Source: Pseudoalteromonas rubra
GTDB taxonomy: Bacteria; Pseudomonadota; Gammaproteobacteria; Enterobacterales; Alteromonadaceae
Assembly (NCBI RefSeq): GCF_000238295.3
Contig: NZ_AHCD03000044.1
Span: 372,001-436,000 of the forward strand
Length of the DNA stretch: 64,000 nucleotides
Direction of reading: 5' to 3'
The notes below the pieces were generated by a model that worked only from the letters and a program-made list of their open reading frames with translations, was not told the origin of the DNA and did not search any database. Within the stretch, counting starts at the first letter, position 1, and every line of letters begins with the position of its first letter. A program made the position numbers and the translations under genes. Positions 7,766-15,867 of this stretch are shown here, one piece after another.

Positions 7766-8995
7766 ATGGATATAAGTAGTTTACCAATGCAGTTTTCGCG
7801 CTTTACGCCTTTAGTCTGGGTGATGTTGATTGGCAATTTTTTTGTTCGCGCCAGTTACTATATGGTGTGGCCGTTTCTGGCGGTGATGTTGTATGAAAGT
7901 TATGGCCTGAGTGCCACTGAGGTCGGGCTGTTGTTAACGGGTTCAGCCACACTGGCCGTGTTTTTGGGGTTTTATACTGGCAATCTGGCAGATCGATTTG
8001 GCCGCACTAAAATGCTCTATGTGGCAGTGCTGGTAGGGGTGGGGTCTTTTACCCTGCTGGCCCTGGCTAATGCGTTATGGCTGTTTGCCGTCGCGGTGTT
8101 TCTGGCTTGTATGCCACGTACATTATGGGAAGCACCGAGCAAAGCTTTGCTAACTGAGGAGCTGGCTAACCCCAAAGACCGGGAGCTGGCACTGCATTTA
8201 CTGTACTTTTTGGTCAATGTAGGGGCTGCGCTGGGCCCGCTTTATGGCCTGTGGGCGGGCCTCAATGGTGAGCAGTTTAGTTTTATTTATACTGCGGTGT
8301 CTTATCTGGGGCTGCTGGTGGCGCTGGTGTATTTCCGGCCTAAGAGTGGCAGTACCGTGCAGGCTACTCAGTCTGCGCCTAAGTTCTCTCAATGGCTGAA
8401 AATACTCAATAAAGACAGTACCTTTTTGGTGGTATTAGTGGCAACGACGCTGGTGTACTTTGTTTATGCGCAGTGTGATACCAGCCTGGTGCAATACCTT
8501 ACCCGCGCTGAGGTCCCTGAGCTTGCCTGGTTGATCTCGGCGGTGATCATTACTAATTCCACCGTGATCATTGTTTGCCAGTTTCCGCTGTTACACCTGA
8601 TGCGCAACTGGCGCATAGAGCACAGGCTGTATCTGGGCGGCGCGATCCTGGTAGTCTCGCAAGTGATGATGGCCCTGAATGATGTGCACAATACCTGGGG
8701 CTGGATAACGGCGATGATTGTGCTGAGCCTGAGCGAAGCGATTATGTTCAGCAATATCAATGTGTATGTAGACAGGCTGGCGCCTGATAACCTGAAGGCA
8801 AGCTATTTTGGTGCGGCAGGTTTGTGTTCATTAGGGTATGCGTTTGCGCCCATTTTAGGCGGCCTGGTGCTGGATTTATCGAGCGGGGTAATGTTATTTG
8901 TGCTGACAACGCTCACCTCCTTCGCGGCCCTGGCGTTTTATAAAGTGGCCGAACTTAAGCTAAAAGCCACCCCTCGCACAGTGTCTGACGTGTAA
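7766..8995 (+). CDS. MFS transporter (drug-efflux type)
   Basis: A 409-residue inner-membrane protein with about 12 hydrophobic helices, the usual size of a major facilitator. Motif A is present in the loop after helix 2 (GNLADRFGRTKML). The start ATG has AGGGA 5-6 nt upstream. By length and motif it belongs with proton-driven multidrug/efflux permeases of the DHA1 kind; substrate is unknown. It lies next to, but converges with, the NRPS and peptide-precursor genes, so export of their products is possible but not shown. An 8-bp inverted repeat upstream suggests repressor control. Confidence 0.85.
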   Translation: MDISSLPMQFSRFTPLVWVMLIGNFFVRASYYMVWPFLAVMLYESYGLSATEVGLLLTGSATLAVFLGFYTGNLADRFGRTKMLYVAVLVGVGSFTLLALANALWLFAVAVFLACMPRTLWEAPSKALLTEELANPKDRELALHLLYFLVNVGAALGPLYGLWAGLNGEQFSFIYTAVSYLGLLVALVYFRPKSGSTVQATQSAPKFSQWLKILNKDSTFLVVLVATTLVYFVYAQCDTSLVQYLTRAEVPELAWLISAVIITNSTVIIVCQFPLLHLMRNWRIEHRLYLGGAILVVSQVMMALNDVHNTWGWITAMIVLSLSEAIMFSNINVYVDRLAPDNLKASYFGAAGLCSLGYAFAPILGGLVLDLSSGVMLFVLTTLTSFAALAFYKVAELKLKATPRTVSDV

Positions 8996-9002
8996 TGAGC
9001 CA

Positions 9003-9027
9003 GAGCGGCTGCAACATGCAGTCGCTC
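9003..9027. terminator. Strong hairpin after the MFS gene
   Basis: GAGCGGCTGCA-ACA-TGCAGTCGCTC: an 11-bp stem with one G-T pair, 8 bp after the MFS stop. It has no good U-tract (CGTTAAATTCTT follows), so it may be a weak terminator or a 3'-end stabiliser. Confidence 0.45.
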
Positions 9028-9133
9028 CGTTAAATTCTTAGCGCTTTTGGCTTGATAAGTAAGGACAGAATGACAGTCATGCCCTGCGATTCTGGTTGTG
9101 GTTTGGATCTGGAAGCAGGCAAAAGGCAAAAGA

Positions 9134-9175
9134 AAACGGCCCCTGACTGATTTATCAGTGCATCGAAGGCCGTTT
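9134..9175 (-). terminator. Terminator of the RiPP-like gene
   Basis: AAACGGCC ... GGCCGTTT arms (8 bp) enclosing a smaller ACTGAT/ATCAGT hairpin. Read leftwards, the stem runs into TTTTCTTTT, as expected downstream of the peptide gene at 9201-9398. Confidence 0.65.
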
Positions 9176-9200
9176 AAAGTGGTACTAAAAAGGATGAGCG

Positions 9201-9398
9201 CTATTGGAAGCGATCAGACTTCGTTGCTGCAACCAGCACCGGTACAAGCATTGTTTTCAGCGTTAGTGCCACAGTATTTTTTTCGTCTGTAATTTGCATG
9301 TACTTGCCACCTGCCACATTGGGCGTCTGCATTATTGGCAGGGTTTTAGAGTTTCCGGACAGGACCTTGATATGGTTTTTGTTCAGCTTTAATTTCAT
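9201..9398 (-). CDS. RiPP (lanthipeptide-like) precursor, core out of frame
   Basis: The ATG at 9396-9398 has AAGGA about 9 nt upstream and gives MKLKLNKNHIKVLSGNSK, then LPIMQTPNVAGGK. This matches the leader style of 'class I lanthipeptide'/natural-product precursors known in Pseudoalteromonas and Bacteroidota (KLNK..IK.LS, later a GG before the core). In the annotated frame the 65-residue product then reads DEKNTVALTLKTML and ends at 9201, with no cysteines. After an A7 run (9277-9283), the next frame reads YCGTNAENNACTGAGCS and stops at 9214-9216: a core rich in Cys, Thr and Ser. One extra A would restore it. So this is a frameshifted precursor, a sequencing error, or expressed by slippage. 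No modification enzymes are in the window. It lies just downstream of the NRPS on the same strand but behind a terminator. Confidence 0.7.
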   Translation of the reverse strand: MKLKLNKNHIKVLSGNSKTLPIMQTPNVAGGKYMQITDEKNTVALTLKTMLVPVLVAATKSDRFQ

Positions 9399-9669
9399 TG
9401 TTTTAATTCCTTTAAATCTCAATTAGTTTGCCACCCTGGGCACTGCCAAAGTAAAGCTTGCTGAGACCAGGCGGCAGCATCTTGTTTTGCAAAATTAAAC
9501 ACCATCCAGCGTGATGCAGGAAGGTGATGCAAACACCAAAAGATCAATGATTGCTACTTCAACTTATTATGGTTTGTAATATTGTGTCAGCATTAACTTA
9601 ACATTATTGCCATTTCTTTAGTCGGGATCAGATACTTGTTTCGGTGGTTTCGCGATAGCACAAGTTGAC

Positions 9670-9732
9670 AAAAACACACTGACCAGGCGGTCAGTGTGCT
9701 GCGAAGTGCGCTTTGAAATTAGCGCACTTCGC
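9670..9732 (-). terminator. Tandem hairpins terminating the NRPS gene
   Basis: Two hairpins follow the NRPS stop at 9741. The first is an 11-bp perfect stem (GCGAAGTGCGC/GCGCACTTCGC, 9701-9732). The second is CACACTGACC/GGTCAGTGTG with a 4-nt loop (9675-9698), running into TTTTT when read leftwards. Confidence 0.85.
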
Positions 9733-9740
9733 TGGGTCAG

Positions 9741-12700
9741 TTAGTCCCCATAGCACCGCAATGCGCCGTCCTGTTCAGTTGGGCTGAGTAGCGCTGAAAA
9801 ACGGGTTACCATGGTGGTTATCATAGCGTCAGACAAAGCGCCTTCGACATAATGCCAGTTCATCACCAGGTTCTCACCAGATTGCACTGCCACGATATTG
9901 AGTGGCACCCGACGTGAAACCCCCATATTTTTTATCACATCTTCCTGATCACCGTGGTCTTCGGGTTGCAGCGTAAAGCCATCAAAATCGAGCGCCAGCA
10001 GTTGATTACTGTTGGTAATGTAATTGAGTTTGAAGTAGGGCAGATATTCGGTTAGCGAGGGCTGGTCAATAACCTGGGTGAACTCGGGCACACATTCATT
10101 GTAGATTTTGGCCACGCCTGAGGCGACTGAGGCACTGAAATCAAGCGTTTCATCGGGCTTAACCAGCAAAGGGGCAACTTTATATAGCGGCCCTATCATG
10201 TCACGGGTTTCCCGGGAAGTACGGCCGGTGAAGGTCACCGCCATCAGGATCTCGGGTGTTATCAGGTGTGCTGAAAATACCTGACACAGGGCGCCGATCA
10301 GTGACTGGATCTGGCTGACCCCGGTTTGTGTGGCGGATTGCTCAAAGAATCCTGCCAGCGTGCAAGACTGGGTATGGTAAAGCGAGGGTGTCCAGAGGGC
10401 ACCGTTCAGGTGTTTGAACCTGGGATAAGGTGAATGGCGCTTAAACTCGGCCTGATAGTCACTGACAATTTGCTTACCCTCAGTTGATGCGAAGAAACGC
10501 TGTTCCTCCCAGGCATAGTCAAAAAAGTCCACCGATTGTGCGTCGGGCGTATTGTCTGCATGCTGATCATAATACCGCTTTAGCTCACTTATGATATTAA
10601 TGTTGGAAACGGCATCGGTGATGATGTGATGAATGTTTAACAGCAGATACTGCTGCTGGTGTCCTAAGGTGAGTAGCTGTACACGGATAAGCTCACCCTG
10701 TTCGAGCGCAAAACGATGACTTTTTTGTGCACTACAGAGTAATTCAAGCTCATCAAGTGCTGCTTGTTGGTCCAGATCGCTCAGATCGATGTGCTCAAAT
10801 GGATTGCTCACGTCGACGTCATTGCTGCAACACCACAGCGTATCATCGCGCATCTCAAAGCGGCTGTTAAATAGCTCAGTGCCTGACACCAGTTGCGCAA
10901 AGGCCTGACGCATGCGGTTTGGACAAACGGCGCCCTGTACAACAAAGCACTGAAACATATTGTACAGATTGCCCTGTTGCCACTGTCGAAAAATATTACT
11001 TTGTGTGAAGGTTGCTGGCGCACTGGTTTTGCCCAGTTTTCTGACTTTCTGACCCGGAGCGGCAGGCATTGAAGACGAGCTCTGTCCGGCCTGAATAAAG
11101 GCGGCAATAGTCGTTACGCTGGGGTTAGCAATAAAATCATCGGTATTCAGTTGCAGACCAAAGGTTTCGGACAGATGGGTCAGATAAATAATGATACTCA
11201 GCGAATCCATGCCGCAAGTGCGCAGGTCCTCATCCAGGGTGCGGGGGTGAACACCACATTTTTGCGCCAGTACTTGCAAAACCTTCTGCTCAACCTGACT
11301 TCTCTGATGAGCATGATTATCCTGTTCAGGCGCGCAGATCTGCTGCATTTGCTCAAACTCGGCCAGCAGCGCTCTGGTATCGACCTTACCGTTGGCGGTT
11401 CTTGGAAAACTGTCGAGTGGTACCAGAGTGTCCGGGACCAGCCAGTTTGGGGCGTCATCGAGCAAGGTTTGCCTGACATTCAGTGAACTCAGATTAGCTC
11501 GATGGCCAGATAAGGTGACAAAGGCCAGTAAACGCATAACACCGTGGCTGCGGTACGTGGTCGCACAGGCATCTGCCACACCATCGATGGCCATAAGCAG
11601 CTTTTCTACTGTTTTAAGGTTAACAAAGCGGCCGCGAACTTTGACTGAGTCATCTTCCCGGCCACTGAAAAGCAGTCTGCCATTGGTCAACGTGGCGATA
11701 CGATCCCGGCTGTTGAAAAACAAGCCAGAGCTGGCGGACGCTGGTAAGTGCACAAAACGTTCTGCACTGAGTTGTGGTGCCTGAATATATTCGAGTGCCA
11801 CGCTGGACCCGCCAATATAAAGGGTTCCCAGGTTATCTCCGCTCAGCGCTCTATTTTGGCGGATCGCCAGTTTGACATTGCATATGGGCCGACCGATGGG
11901 CACTGCATCGCCATTGGCCAGTGAGGCCAAATCATGGACGCTGTGTTGCGTAACCACATGTGTCTCGGCAGGACCATATTGGTTGATTAAAGTCGCGCCT
12001 GAGCGGTCTAAAAATGTGCGTACCTGCTCGCTCATCACCATTTGTTCGCCGGAAACAATCACCTGTTGCAAAGTGCTAAATGCATGCTCGCTAAAGCTGG
12101 CCTGCGCTGCCAGAATGTGCAGCAGGCTGGGAGTGACTATGAGCCTTGAAATTCGATTGGTGACGACATTATCGAGAATATTGGCCGCTTCTTTGCGCAC
12201 ATTAGATGTGGTGAGATGTAGGGTGCCGCCACAACACAAGGTGATGAGTATGGTCTGGATAGCCACATCAAACCCGAGTGCTGTGGTGTTCAGCACCTGT
12301 GCCGGCGCAGATAAATTGGGGTCCAGACGGTGATGCAAACACAAGTTTGCCAGGGTGCGTTGTGCCAGCATAATGCCTTTGGGTACACCCGTAGTCCCTG
12401 AGCTAAACACCAGATAAGCCAGTGAATCCAGGCACACAGTATGGCCATCTGTGTCGTCAGACGGGTGGTGGGACACATTACTAACAGACTCTGTGGTGAC
12501 AACCTTAAACTGGCTGAGCGCACTGGCCCAGTGTGGGTCGTCGACAAGGACACAGTCCGCTTTGGCTCGGGTGAGTATGTCTTGGGCATAGCTGGCTTCG
12601 GCGTCGGCATTCAGGGGGACTATCACTCGGCCTGTGTGTAAGCAGGCCAGCATGGTTGCGACCATTTCAGCAGTGTGCTCCATCAGGACCGCCACATTGT

Positions 12701-14162
12701 GTTGTGGTAAGGTGTTTGCGCGCAGCCAGCGAGCAATACTTTGCTGGCGTTTTTGCAACCACAGATAACTGAACGTGCGACCTTGGTGATCACGGATAGC
12801 GATGTTTTCAGGTGTTTCTCCGATCACGGTATCAATTATCCGGGCGGGCAGATCTGCGGGAGTCAACGGCTGTGATTTACCTCGCATAATATGCCACTCC
12901 GGCTGAGAGTGGATTTCTTTAGCCCGGTTAAATTGCAAAGTTTGTTGTGCTCCCTGATGCAGCGCATGCGACAGTAATTCGCTAAGCTGTTGTAAGTGTG
13001 CAGACGTAATGTACGCGGGGTTGGCACTCAGCATCACTTCCATTGTACTGTGCTCGTTGTAAACCAGATTGACTGATATGGGATGATCATGGTCGGATTG
13101 CACCAGCATCTCACTGGCCAGGTGCACGTCTTCTATGTTGAGTAAAGCACCGGGGTTGAGGTAGTTGATCATCACATCGTATACCAGAGTGCGGGCACTG
13201 GCCGATACCGCAGCGCATTGATTAATTTCGCCAATTGGCACCTGACTTTTTCTGAACAACTGATTGAAGTCGGCTTGCAGCGATTTTACCGACTCAACAA
13301 AAGTGTCTGCGGCAGGCGGCACTATTTGTGGCAGTACTTTAGATGACATGCCATAACTGTACTGATCACGGCGTTGATGATTCAGTGCGTATCCAACGAC
13401 CACCGACTGTTTAAAGTGATGCTGATAAAACTCCCCCAGTAGATGGGCAATGTAAACGTGAAAGCCCACTTTGTGTTGCTGGCAGAGATCGACCAGGGCA
13501 TCTATCTGAGCATTGGGCACCGAAAAGTGTGTGCTCAGAGTATGCTTACTCGCTTGTGCTGGTGGGATATAGTCAAACATAAAATCAGGTAAGTCTTGCA
13601 AGTATGTTTGCCAGAATGTCAGGTGGCGGGCAGCGTGTTTGTGGGTATTGTCGTAGCGCATCTGTGCCAGCTCAGTGGTGATCTCCTCGACAGACATAGA
13701 CAACATGGCCAGCGCTTTGCAAAACAATCGGTACAGGCTCAGCCCATCGAGCAGAATGTGGTGCGCAATCAAGACCAGGTAGTACCCGCCCTGTGCGGCT
13801 CGCCGCAGTGCTATGCGGATCAGGGCACCGTGCTTTAAATCAAACGGTTGTTGCTTGCACTGCTCGGCGAACGCTCTGGCCTGTGTCAGGCTCGTAAGCT
13901 CCGGGGCCATATCTAAGTCCAGCTCACTTTGACCGCACAGGTGGTTAAACACTAAGGTCACCTGCCTGATCAGATCCCGGGCACAGAGATCACCCTGCAA
14001 ATGAAACAGGCCTCCGATGTGGTATTTCAGGGTGTCGGGGTTCAGGGCGCTGTCGGTGGCGATTTGTAACTGTTCATGCACCAGCTCGTGACAGCCCAGT
14101 TGTGAGACAACGCGAGATTTAAACGCGTTCAATGCCTGTTGTTTGGTGGTTAACTCGTTCAT
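9741..14162 (-). CDS. Single-module NRPS: C-A-PCP-C, no thioesterase
   Basis: A 1473-residue non-ribosomal peptide synthetase. Condensation domain 1 (about 1-420) has HHILLDG with His134, His135 and Asp139. The adenylation domain (about 440-930) shows A3 LVFSSGTTGVPKG, A4 GFDVAIQ, A5 NQYGPAET, a degenerate A7 (NSRDRIA, lacking TGD), A8 GREDDSVKVRG and A10 TANGK. The carrier domain (about 955-1030) has CGMDSLS with Ser987 for phosphopantetheine. Condensation domain 2 (about 1050-1470) has HHIITDA (His1178, His1179, Asp1183), with Ala replacing the motif's Gly. The Asp in A4 fits an alpha-amino acid substrate; I do not predict which. With no thioesterase, the last C domain may release the product onto an acceptor amine or alcohol. 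The start has AAGGAAA upstream. Terminated at 9670-9732; the product is unknown. Confidence 0.92.
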   Translation of the reverse strand: MNELTTKQQALNAFKSRVVSQLGCHELVHEQLQIATDSALNPDTLKYHIGGLFHLQGDLCARDLIRQVTLVFNHLCGQSELDLDMAPELTSLTQARAFAEQCKQQPFDLKHGALIRIALRRAAQGGYYLVLIAHHILLDGLSLYRLFCKALAMLSMSVEEITTELAQMRYDNTHKHAARHLTFWQTYLQDLPDFMFDYIPPAQASKHTLSTHFSVPNAQIDALVDLCQQHKVGFHVYIAHLLGEFYQHHFKQSVVVGYALNHQRRDQYSYGMSSKVLPQIVPPAADTFVESVKSLQADFNQLFRKSQVPIGEINQCAAVSASARTLVYDVMINYLNPGALLNIEDVHLASEMLVQSDHDHPISVNLVYNEHSTMEVMLSANPAYITSAHLQQLSELLSHALHQGAQQTLQFNRAKEIHSQPEWHIMRGKSQPLTPADLPARIIDTVIGETPENIAIRDHQGRTFSYLWLQKRQQSIARWLRANTLPQHNVAVLMEHTAEMVATMLACLHTGRVIVPLNADAEASYAQDILTRAKADCVLVDDPHWASALSQFKVVTTESVSNVSHHPSDDTDGHTVCLDSLAYLVFSSGTTGVPKGIMLAQRTLANLCLHHRLDPNLSAPAQVLNTTALGFDVAIQTILITLCCGGTLHLTTSNVRKEAANILDNVVTNRISRLIVTPSLLHILAAQASFSEHAFSTLQQVIVSGEQMVMSEQVRTFLDRSGATLINQYGPAETHVVTQHSVHDLASLANGDAVPIGRPICNVKLAIRQNRALSGDNLGTLYIGGSSVALEYIQAPQLSAERFVHLPASASSGLFFNSRDRIATLTNGRLLFSGREDDSVKVRGRFVNLKTVEKLLMAIDGVADACATTYRSHGVMRLLAFVTLSGHRANLSSLNVRQTLLDDAPNWLVPDTLVPLDSFPRTANGKVDTRALLAEFEQMQQICAPEQDNHAHQRSQVEQKVLQVLAQKCGVHPRTLDEDLRTCGMDSLSIIIYLTHLSETFGLQLNTDDFIANPSVTTIAAFIQAGQSSSSMPAAPGQKVRKLGKTSAPATFTQSNIFRQWQQGNLYNMFQCFVVQGAVCPNRMRQAFAQLVSGTELFNSRFEMRDDTLWCCSNDVDVSNPFEHIDLSDLDQQAALDELELLCSAQKSHRFALEQGELIRVQLLTLGHQQQYLLLNIHHIITDAVSNINIISELKRYYDQHADNTPDAQSVDFFDYAWEEQRFFASTEGKQIVSDYQAEFKRHSPYPRFKHLNGALWTPSLYHTQSCTLAGFFEQSATQTGVSQIQSLIGALCQVFSAHLITPEILMAVTFTGRTSRETRDMIGPLYKVAPLLVKPDETLDFSASVASGVAKIYNECVPEFTQVIDQPSLTEYLPYFKLNYITNSNQLLALDFDGFTLQPEDHGDQEDVIKNMGVSRRVPLNIVAVQSGENLVMNWHYVEGALSDAMITTMVTRFSALLSPTEQDGALRCYGD

Positions 14163-14449
14163 TTCAAATTTCCTTCTGTGGCCTTGGCCGTTTAGTCACT
14201 GCTGCCAGAACTGCCTCATCTGGTCTAATGTGTCGTGAAACGGTGCCAAAATGTTGCCAAAGCGCTCGTTCGCTTTGCTTCTTTTAAAGCTAGAAAGGAA
14301 ATGCGCAAAGAATGTGGAGCTGCATAAATTATTTCATATTTTTGTCACTAAAAGTGTGAGCTCAATACCGTGTTTAATATTAAAAGTAATTAAATCATTG
14401 GGTTAATGGTTTTTTGTTGATTGAAATGAAGGTGTGAAGCCGTCATTAA

Positions 14450-14491
14450 GGATCTTTAAGAAGGTTTCAGAGTGTTTTCAGGACCTTTAAG
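14450..14491 (+). promoter_or_regulatory. Direct repeat GGAYCTTTAAG upstream of the PQQ-propeller gene
   Basis: GGATCTTTAAG (14450-14460) and GGACCTTTAAG (14481-14491) lie 31 bp apart start to start, about three helical turns, on the same DNA face. They sit in the 374-bp NRPS/PQQ-protein divergent region, which is otherwise AT-rich and without ORFs. Possible tandem binding site. Confidence 0.3.
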
Positions 14492-14536
14492 CGTAGTTTG
14501 CGCCACTGTGATGACAAATTACATAAGGAGAACACC

Positions 14537-15706
14537 ATGAACTCAACTAAAACACTCAAACAGTTTGGACTAATCAGCATGTTGGCAGTCGGGCTCAGTT
14601 ATGATGCCGCTCGGACGGCATTTGCTGCCAGTGGCGATTATCTGTTTAGTTATCAGGTTAAAGGAGAAAATTGGGGTGGCATAACACTGCGCGATCATAC
14701 CGCGTATTTTGGTAGTGATGATGGCCATCTGTATGCGTTGAATGTGGATCAGCCTAAGCTGGCCTGGTCTTATAAAACCGACGGTTTGGTGAGATCTAAG
14801 CCTACGATAAAACATCATCAGATCTTCTTTAGTAGCGATGATGGCTATTTATATGCACTCAATCGTTGGCAGGGTAAGTTGTTATGGCGCACCAGTCTGA
14901 ATGATGCGGACGTACAGCGCATTTTGCCTGCTAACCATGCACCGTGGGAATTTGACTACAGTAAATCCAGTGCTTTGGTTCAGGGTAACAAAGTCTTTAT
15001 TGGCAGTGGTGATGGTCACCTTTATGCCATCGCCAGATCGTCCGGTAAGGTGCTGTGGCGCTTTAAAACGGAAGGTAAAATTCGCGCTACACCTGTGCAT
15101 CACCAGGGGCTTGTATTTATCAGCAGCTGGGATGGATCTGTCTATGCGCTGGATGCGAATACAGGTGAACGGGTTTGGCAATATGATACGCAGGGGGCAT
15201 TGACGTCCAGCCCGGCCATTGTCGATGGCGTACTGGTGATTGGCTCCCGTGACACCCATTTATATGGGCTTGATCCACTCAATGGTGAATTACTGTGGAA
15301 GCAGGCTTATCCGGGTGGCTCCTGGGTGGAGTCGTCGGCAACAGCGGCTGCGGATGGTGAACATTTTTACATCGGCAGTTCAGATTCCAATTTACTCAAT
15401 AAATATCACGCCCAGAGCGGTGACCTGATCTGGCAATTCGAAACCGGAGGATGGAGCTGGGGCCAACCAGTTGCCCAAAATGGCACTGTGTACATCGGCG
15501 CAACAGGCCATGATGAACCAGGCTGGTTTGCAACCCAAAGAGGCTTTTTTGCGATAGATGGCCACACAGGTGAGCAGCAATGGCAGTACCAGCCTGAGAA
15601 GATTAATGGTTTTGTTCATGGTGGTGTTTACGGTGCGCCAGCGGTCGGATATGGCAAAGTGATCGTGCCGGATTTGGATGGCTATATTCATGTTTTTGAA
15701 GAGTAG
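14537..15706 (+). CDS. Secreted PQQ-type beta-propeller repeat protein
   Basis: I start at the ATG at 14537 (ATAAGGAG 6 nt upstream), not the earlier one at 14498, giving 389 residues with a signal peptide ending at AFA|ASG. The mature protein is a chain of PQQ/quinoprotein-type blades with the recurring pattern 'G(S)DDGHLYAL......G.LLW....': for example FGSDDGHLYALN, SSDDGYLYALNRWQGKLLW, GSGDGHLYAI, SWDGSVYALDANTGERVW and GSRDTHLYGLDPLNGELLW. The same fold occurs in quinoprotein dehydrogenases and in BamB. There is no heme site or dehydrogenase motif, so an enzymatic role is not supported; binding or scaffolding in the periplasm is more likely. It diverges from the NRPS and ends at a hairpin at 15733. 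Confidence 0.85.
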   Translation: MNSTKTLKQFGLISMLAVGLSYDAARTAFAASGDYLFSYQVKGENWGGITLRDHTAYFGSDDGHLYALNVDQPKLAWSYKTDGLVRSKPTIKHHQIFFSSDDGYLYALNRWQGKLLWRTSLNDADVQRILPANHAPWEFDYSKSSALVQGNKVFIGSGDGHLYAIARSSGKVLWRFKTEGKIRATPVHHQGLVFISSWDGSVYALDANTGERVWQYDTQGALTSSPAIVDGVLVIGSRDTHLYGLDPLNGELLWKQAYPGGSWVESSATAAADGEHFYIGSSDSNLLNKYHAQSGDLIWQFETGGWSWGQPVAQNGTVYIGATGHDEPGWFATQRGFFAIDGHTGEQQWQYQPEKINGFVHGGVYGAPAVGYGKVIVPDLDGYIHVFEE

Positions 15707-15732
15707 CTAACCATAACTGCAATCAAATTAGA

Positions 15733-15755
15733 GCCCTGAGTATATATCTCAGGGC
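15733..15755. terminator. Hairpin after the PQQ-propeller gene
   Basis: GCCCTGAG-TATATAT-CTCAGGGC, extended by TCAAAT/ATTTGA flanks, just after the stop at 15706. It has no clear U-tract. The rest of the gap to 15868 shows nothing else. Confidence 0.5.
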
Positions 15756-15867
15756 CGATTTGAACCCACGCAATATAAGGGACGGGTTTAGTCATGCCGG
15801 GCGTTACTTTGCACTGAGGCCCATAGCAGACTACGCTTTGTGGGTTATCGACTGAAGAGTTCAGCTA

